Shown here: piece by piece, positions 60,123 through 64,000 of the stretch
Position numbering within the stretch: the stretch's first letter is position 1
How the letters are laid out: every line of letters starts with the position of its first letter
Assembly: GCA_017459985.1 (NCBI GenBank)
Contig: JAFUBX010000036.1
Coordinates: 62,001 to 126,000 of the forward strand
Length of the DNA: 64,000 bases
Direction of reading: 5' to 3'
Source: Parasporobacterium sp.
GTDB taxonomy: Bacteria > Bacillota > Clostridia > Lachnospirales > Lachnospiraceae
Translations under genes and position numbers: made by a program
The notes under the pieces: generated by a model
Database searches by the model: none
Told to the model about the DNA's origin: nothing
The model's input: only the letters and a program-made list of their open reading frames with translations

Positions 60123-61109
60123 CTACCTTGGCAGAACGCCTCTGCTCTTACGGCAGGTGATCAGTACAACGATAATAAAGATAATGGCTTTGATCAGATT
60201 GACGGTATTGACCGGAATGCCGATCATGGGAAGTCCCACATTCAGCAAAGAGAAGGTGAAGGATCCCAGCACTGCGCAGGATACCCGGGACTTCATGCCG
60301 CCGGACAGGGGCATGCCGCCCAGAATTAGGGCAACCATGACGTTCATCTCAAATCCGGTTCCTGTGGAGTCGGAGGCGGACCCGGTATACCCCATCTGGA
60401 AGATGGCGGCTACCACCACGAAAACGCCCATGATCACATAGGCGATCACTTTATATTTCACCAGATTGATGCCGCTCTGCTCCGCAGCCACCGGGTTGGC
60501 GCCGATGGCCCTGGCATTCTTTCCGAATTTCGTATAATTAAACAGGAAGGTCACGATGAGCACTTCCACCACCAGCACGATCACCATAAGCCATACATTT
60601 TTAAAGATATGATGATCGAAACTTTTCAGGGCCACATTCCGGGAACCCATGTTATTGTAGATCAGGGTGCTGATGCCTCCCAGAACCATCATGAATACCA
60701 GGGAGGATACCACGGAATGGATGTGGAGCAGCTCTCCCGTTGCGCCGTTGACGATGCCGATGAATACTGCGATCACCAGACAGATCAGAATGCCCAGGAT
60801 CAGGGATCCGGTGCTGTTGGTCACGGCGACGATGATCGTTGCATACAGTCCCACCTGTTTTCCGATACTGATATCCATACTTCCCAGAGAATAAACAAAG
60901 ACAGCGCCGACGGAAAGGATGGCCAGAACGATCACGTCCGAGATCAGGGTGGAAAGCTTGGAAGCGGACCAGATACTCTCTCCGAACAATGGAGTCGTGA
61001 TTGAGAAAAAGACGATACAGAACAGCACGCCGCCATACCCCGCCAGGGCAGCGCCGTGGGTCCGGAACCAGTCCTTTGAAAATACTTTTACTGCTGCTGT
61101 GTTTTCCAT
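60123..61109 (-). CDS. Ribose-type ABC transporter permease, first copy
   Basis: A 328-residue RbsC-family permease. LSVGAVFVYSLGSMDISIG matches the first conserved membrane region, and FGKNARAIGANPVAAEQSGINLVKYK (read as RAIGANPVAAEQSGI in the core) is the coupling loop. MVALILGGMPLSGGM is the conserved end. It lies 16 nt after the ATPase gene. Confidence 0.92.
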   Translation of the reverse strand: MENTAAVKVFSKDWFRTHGAALAGYGGVLFCIVFFSITTPLFGESIWSASKLSTLISDVIVLAILSVGAVFVYSLGSMDISIGKQVGLYATIIVAVTNSTGSLILGILICLVIAVFIGIVNGATGELLHIHSVVSSLVFMMVLGGISTLIYNNMGSRNVALKSFDHHIFKNVWLMVIVLVVEVLIVTFLFNYTKFGKNARAIGANPVAAEQSGINLVKYKVIAYVIMGVFVVVAAIFQMGYTGSASDSTGTGFEMNVMVALILGGMPLSGGMKSRVSCAVLGSFTFSLLNVGLPMIGIPVNTVNLIKAIIFIIVVLITCRKSRGVLPR

Positions 61110-61125
61110 GTTCTTTCCTCCTTTC

Positions 61126-62634
61126 TCAGATCATGTATTCAATGATGTCTGTCTGTTTCAGATCCTTCGAGCGTTCCAGCTGGGCGGTTACCTCAAAATC
61201 CTTCATGATGATCAGGCGGTCGGACATTCCGATCAGTTCCGACAGCTCCTCCGAGATCATCAGGATAGCCTTGCCCTCCTTCTTCATCTCTTCGATGAGG
61301 GCGTACATGGCCTGCTTGACGCCGATATCCACGCCCCGGGTCGGGCAGTCCATGACGATGACATCAGATCCCTTGGCTGTCCACTTTGCGAAGGAAACCT
61401 TCTGCTTGTTGCCGCCGGACAGGGTGTTGACATACTGTTTGCCGCTGCCGCATTTGATGCGGAAGGCTCCGATCTGGGCATCCGACAGTTTCTTCTCATC
61501 CTTCGGCCGGATAAATCCGCCTTTGGTAAGGGCTGTCAGGGAAGGCAGCACGATATTGGTCTGAATGGGGGCATCCAGGATAATGGCCTCCAGATCCCGG
61601 TTCTTACTGATGTATCCGATGCCGGATTCGATGGCCTGCAGGCAGGATTTGATGGGTTTGCCATTCCGGAGGACCTGGCCTTTCTCCAGTTTCTCCAGTC
61701 CGTAGGCGGCTTTTCCGATCTCGTGCATCCCGCAGCCGGAAAGGCCTCCCATGCCCACGATCTCCCCTTTCCGAAGCTGCAGGGAGAAATCTTTGATGGG
61801 ACCGAAGGAGATGTTCTGCAGCTCCAGAGCCACTTCCTCCTGATGGGAGGGAGTGAAATCTTCCCGGAAATACTTCTCGCCGATCTCCCGGCCAACCATC
61901 ATCAGACGGATCTTCTGCACCGCATCCGGGGCATCCATTTCTTCCCGGGTCAGATGGCCGATGATGTCGCCGTCCCGCAGCACCGTCAAATCCGTACACT
62001 GCTCCAGGATCTCATCCATGTCATGGGATACGAAGACAACCGCTTTATTGTCCTGTTCAGTCATTTTATGGATCAGCTTATACAGGATCTCACGGCCTTC
62101 ATGGGAAAGCGCCGTTGTTGTTTCGTCCACCACCAGGATCTCTGTGTCATCCGTCACACAGCGTACAATCTCGATGAGCTTGCGGTCTTCAAAGGTCAGG
62201 CGATCGATGGGATCCCTTCCTCTGATATTGGTGATCCCGAATTTCTTCAGCAGTTCATCCGCCCGCTTGTACATCTTGCTCATGTTGATCAGGCCGCCTT
62301 TGGAAAAGTCCTGCTCCTGACCGGCGAACAGATTTTGTGCCACGGTAACATGCGGAATGGTGTTGGCCTCCTGCAGGATCATGGAAATACCCTGATGCTG
62401 GGAATCCACCATGCTCTTCGGATGCCAGGGCTGTCCCTTGTAAATCATCTCGCCGCTGGTGGCCGGCTGCATGCCTGCCGCAATGGACATGATGGTGGAC
62501 TTGCCGGAGCCGTTCTCGCCGATCAGTCCCCGGATTTCTCCCCGGCAGATCTGAATGTCCACGTCCTTCAAAGCAATGGTGGGGCCGAAGGCCTTATGCA
62601 TATGCTTTGCTTCAAATATAACTTCGTGTGCCAT
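61126..62634 (-). CDS. Ribose-type ABC transporter double ATPase (RbsA/MglA family)
   Basis: A 502-residue protein with two ABC domains. The first has Walker A GENGSGKST, a degenerate signature (LTFEDRKLIEIV) and Walker B EILVVDETTTALS. The second has a degenerate P-loop region (GLSGCGMHEIGKAAYG), the full signature LSGGNKQKVSFAKW and Walker B VIVMDCPTRGVD. This asymmetry is normal for RbsA. Encoded between the binding protein and the permeases. Confidence 0.94.
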   Translation of the reverse strand: MAHEVIFEAKHMHKAFGPTIALKDVDIQICRGEIRGLIGENGSGKSTIMSIAAGMQPATSGEMIYKGQPWHPKSMVDSQHQGISMILQEANTIPHVTVAQNLFAGQEQDFSKGGLINMSKMYKRADELLKKFGITNIRGRDPIDRLTFEDRKLIEIVRCVTDDTEILVVDETTTALSHEGREILYKLIHKMTEQDNKAVVFVSHDMDEILEQCTDLTVLRDGDIIGHLTREEMDAPDAVQKIRLMMVGREIGEKYFREDFTPSHQEEVALELQNISFGPIKDFSLQLRKGEIVGMGGLSGCGMHEIGKAAYGLEKLEKGQVLRNGKPIKSCLQAIESGIGYISKNRDLEAIILDAPIQTNIVLPSLTALTKGGFIRPKDEKKLSDAQIGAFRIKCGSGKQYVNTLSGGNKQKVSFAKWTAKGSDVIVMDCPTRGVDIGVKQAMYALIEEMKKEGKAILMISEELSELIGMSDRLIIMKDFEVTAQLERSKDLKQTDIIEYMI

Positions 62635-62675
62635 AAAAACCTCCCCTATACGATTTCTTCCCTATCATATGAACA

Positions 62676-62699
62676 GGCCGCCGCTTAAAGGCGGCGGCC
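62676..62699. terminator. GC-rich hairpin between binding-protein and ATPase genes
   Basis: A 9-bp perfect stem GGCCGCCGC / GCGGCGGCC without a U-run. At this place a hairpin commonly protects the abundant binding-protein mRNA or trims read-through; it is not a clear intrinsic terminator. Confidence 0.6.
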
Positions 62700-62722
62700 C
62701 ATACATGGAATCCGGTTCTGAA

Positions 62723-63910
62723 TTATTCGGCCAGAGCGTCCGCTCCCAGCAGAGCGTCGCTATGGAAGGTCTCCTGCAGCAGCGCATAGGTGGCGTCCGG
62801 ATTGTTTCTCCTGCACAGTTCGTTTACAACCATGTCAACCGGGATCTGGGCATCTGCAGCCTGGGTGGTTCCCAGCATTGCCTTGGTCATAACGGCGTCG
62901 ATGTCCGCATCGCTGTCAATGATATATTCGAATGCGTCAATTCTCTCTACGACGAAATCATCAAACTGATTGCCGGTGATGGCATTGTCCAGCAGAACCA
63001 GGGAATAAGCCGGATTCTCAGCCGGAGAAACGGTAATGCTGGCAATGATCTTGCCTTCGCTGTCTCCGATGGAGGAAATAATGCCTGCATCGGTATCAAA
63101 TCCGGAGGTGACCAGCTTCATGGCCGGGTTGCACATGCCGTTGCCGATGGCGGATACCAGCGGAGGATAGATGAACTGGATGCCTGCGCAGAAGCCCATG
63201 ATGGCGTCCACATTGCCGTTATCGCCATCCAGGAACCAGGAGTCCTCCAGAGGAGCGAACATTAAAGTGGTGGTATCTCCGACGATCTCGATCTTGTCTT
63301 CATCAGCTGCGGTGGCATTGTATTCTTCCACCATGCCTTTGAAAGCGGCAGCAGCCACTTCCAGGTTCGGATATGCAAATCCCGGGAAATTCACCAGAGC
63401 TACTTTATGGAACCCTTTTTCAATACATGCGTTGAAGTAGGTCTTTGCGGTGTCAGCGCCGTCGATATGTCCGTCAGCGATGGTTCCGAGGAAATGATCA
63501 TTTTCCAGAACGCCTGCATTCTCGCCGCCTTCTCCGAATACGGAATTCATATCCGTGTTGTATCCGGCCACATACAGATCCGGATACTCTTCCATGATGG
63601 CCAGCAGACCGCCGTCCTGGCTGGTAATCAGGCCAACCACATCATTGGTCATGCCGTTCTTGACAGCCTGCAGATTGCCGGAAGCGTCATTGAAGCTGTC
63701 GCCGTAAACAACGCTAAACTTATATCCCAGAGCGCTGCAGAGTTCTCCGAGATAATTCACTGCTGCATCATACTGAGCGCCTGCGGTCAGATTGGACAGC
63801 CACATAATGGTGCCGCCTGCCGGTGCTTCTTCTGCCATCGCCGGTGCTGCGCATGCAAACAGGGTGATTGCCGCAACGATAGCCAATACACGTCTTAATG
63901 CTTTTTTCAT
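62723..63910 (-). CDS. Sugar ABC transporter substrate-binding protein
   Basis: About 395 residues. GGAGG precedes the ATG at 63,910, and the signal MKKALRRVLAIVAAITLFAC ends at APAMAEEA; the Cys is inside the hydrophobic core and is followed by AAPA, so a lipobox is unlikely. KFSVVYGDSFNDASGNLQAV and GNVDAIMGFCAGIQFIYPP fit the Peripla_BP_4 fold. First gene of the rhamnoside operon: binding protein, ATPase, two permeases, GH3, GH78. The promoter would lie partly beyond the right edge. Confidence 0.9.
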   Translation of the reverse strand: MKKALRRVLAIVAAITLFACAAPAMAEEAPAGGTIMWLSNLTAGAQYDAAVNYLGELCSALGYKFSVVYGDSFNDASGNLQAVKNGMTNDVVGLITSQDGGLLAIMEEYPDLYVAGYNTDMNSVFGEGGENAGVLENDHFLGTIADGHIDGADTAKTYFNACIEKGFHKVALVNFPGFAYPNLEVAAAAFKGMVEEYNATAADEDKIEIVGDTTTLMFAPLEDSWFLDGDNGNVDAIMGFCAGIQFIYPPLVSAIGNGMCNPAMKLVTSGFDTDAGIISSIGDSEGKIIASITVSPAENPAYSLVLLDNAITGNQFDDFVVERIDAFEYIIDSDADIDAVMTKAMLGTTQAADAQIPVDMVVNELCRRNNPDATYALLQETFHSDALLGADALAE

Positions 63911-64000
63911 TTTACTACCTCCTGAAAAGATGCTCATTGTTTTACTGCTTATAATTTTATTAGAAAACTGTCCATTTTTTAATGGGAATTTTTTAGAAAT

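Overview
The window looks like the chromosome of an anaerobic gut-type Firmicute of the class Clostridia, most like Lachnospiraceae. This rests on strong GGAGG ribosome-binding sites, a trimeric NADH-linked [FeFe] hydrogenase, anaerobic (early cobalt insertion) cobalamin synthesis under a B12 riboswitch, a FeoA-FeoB fusion, TRAP and ribose-type ABC uptake, and cytoplasmic glycosidases. No rRNA, tRNA, CRISPR array, insertion sequence or phage gene was seen.

Layout. (1) 1-11,930, minus strand: one riboswitch-controlled operon holds a secreted two-repeat NEAT/Shp-like protein, a BtuFCD-type corrinoid ABC transporter, and cbiA, cbiC, cbiD, cbiF, cbiG, cbiH and a three-domain cbiJ-cbiE-cbiT fusion that runs off the left edge. 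(2) About 11,930-26,060: an AT-rich island. It carries an acyl-CoA dehydrogenase / enoyl-CoA hydratase / CaiB CoA-transferase operon ending in a cut-down EtfA, a divergent MarR regulator, and a liv branched-chain-type ABC transporter followed by a two-subunit aconitase X and a methylmalonate-semialdehyde-type dehydrogenase. At the right end sits a type III toxin-antitoxin locus of the TenpIN kind. Unusual repeats lie at both ends: three nested palindromes at an exact 118-bp period on the left, and a 74-bp tandem repeat on the right. (3) 26,380-34,754: a small unknown protein, an AraC regulator, FeoAB with its Cys-rich partner, a HAD phosphatase, an O-acetyltransferase, a CBM9-like protein without signal peptide, a Uma2-family protein and a LysR regulator. 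(4) 35,011-47,609, minus strand: a TRAP transporter, a double-hotdog MaoC-like hydratase, two zinc alcohol dehydrogenases, a broken esterase, an orphan sugar-type binding protein, and a pair of beta-helix paralogues of which one is secreted and one is not. Two tandem LysR genes and an O-acetyltransferase face this cluster. (5) 50,587-54,780: hydABC hydrogenase operon with a strong promoter overlapped by a perfect 32-bp palindrome. (6) 54,943-63,910: a rhamnosidase (GH78), a GH3 glycosidase and a ribose-type ABC transporter in one operon.

How it works together. Part 1 makes and salvages corrinoid when B12 is low. Part 2 looks like an acquired module that imports a small carboxylic or amino acid, dehydrates it (AcnX), and processes it through CoA esters and a CoA-acylating semialdehyde dehydrogenase; its substrate is not evident. 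Part 4 looks like import and oxidation or dehydration of another small acid or polyol. Part 6 imports rhamnose-containing oligosaccharides and cuts them in the cytoplasm. The hydrogenase would dispose of reductant from these fermentations. The best candidates for closer study are the type III toxin-antitoxin locus, the 118-bp nested-palindrome array, the hydrogenase operator, the B12-controlled NEAT-like protein and the beta-helix pair.
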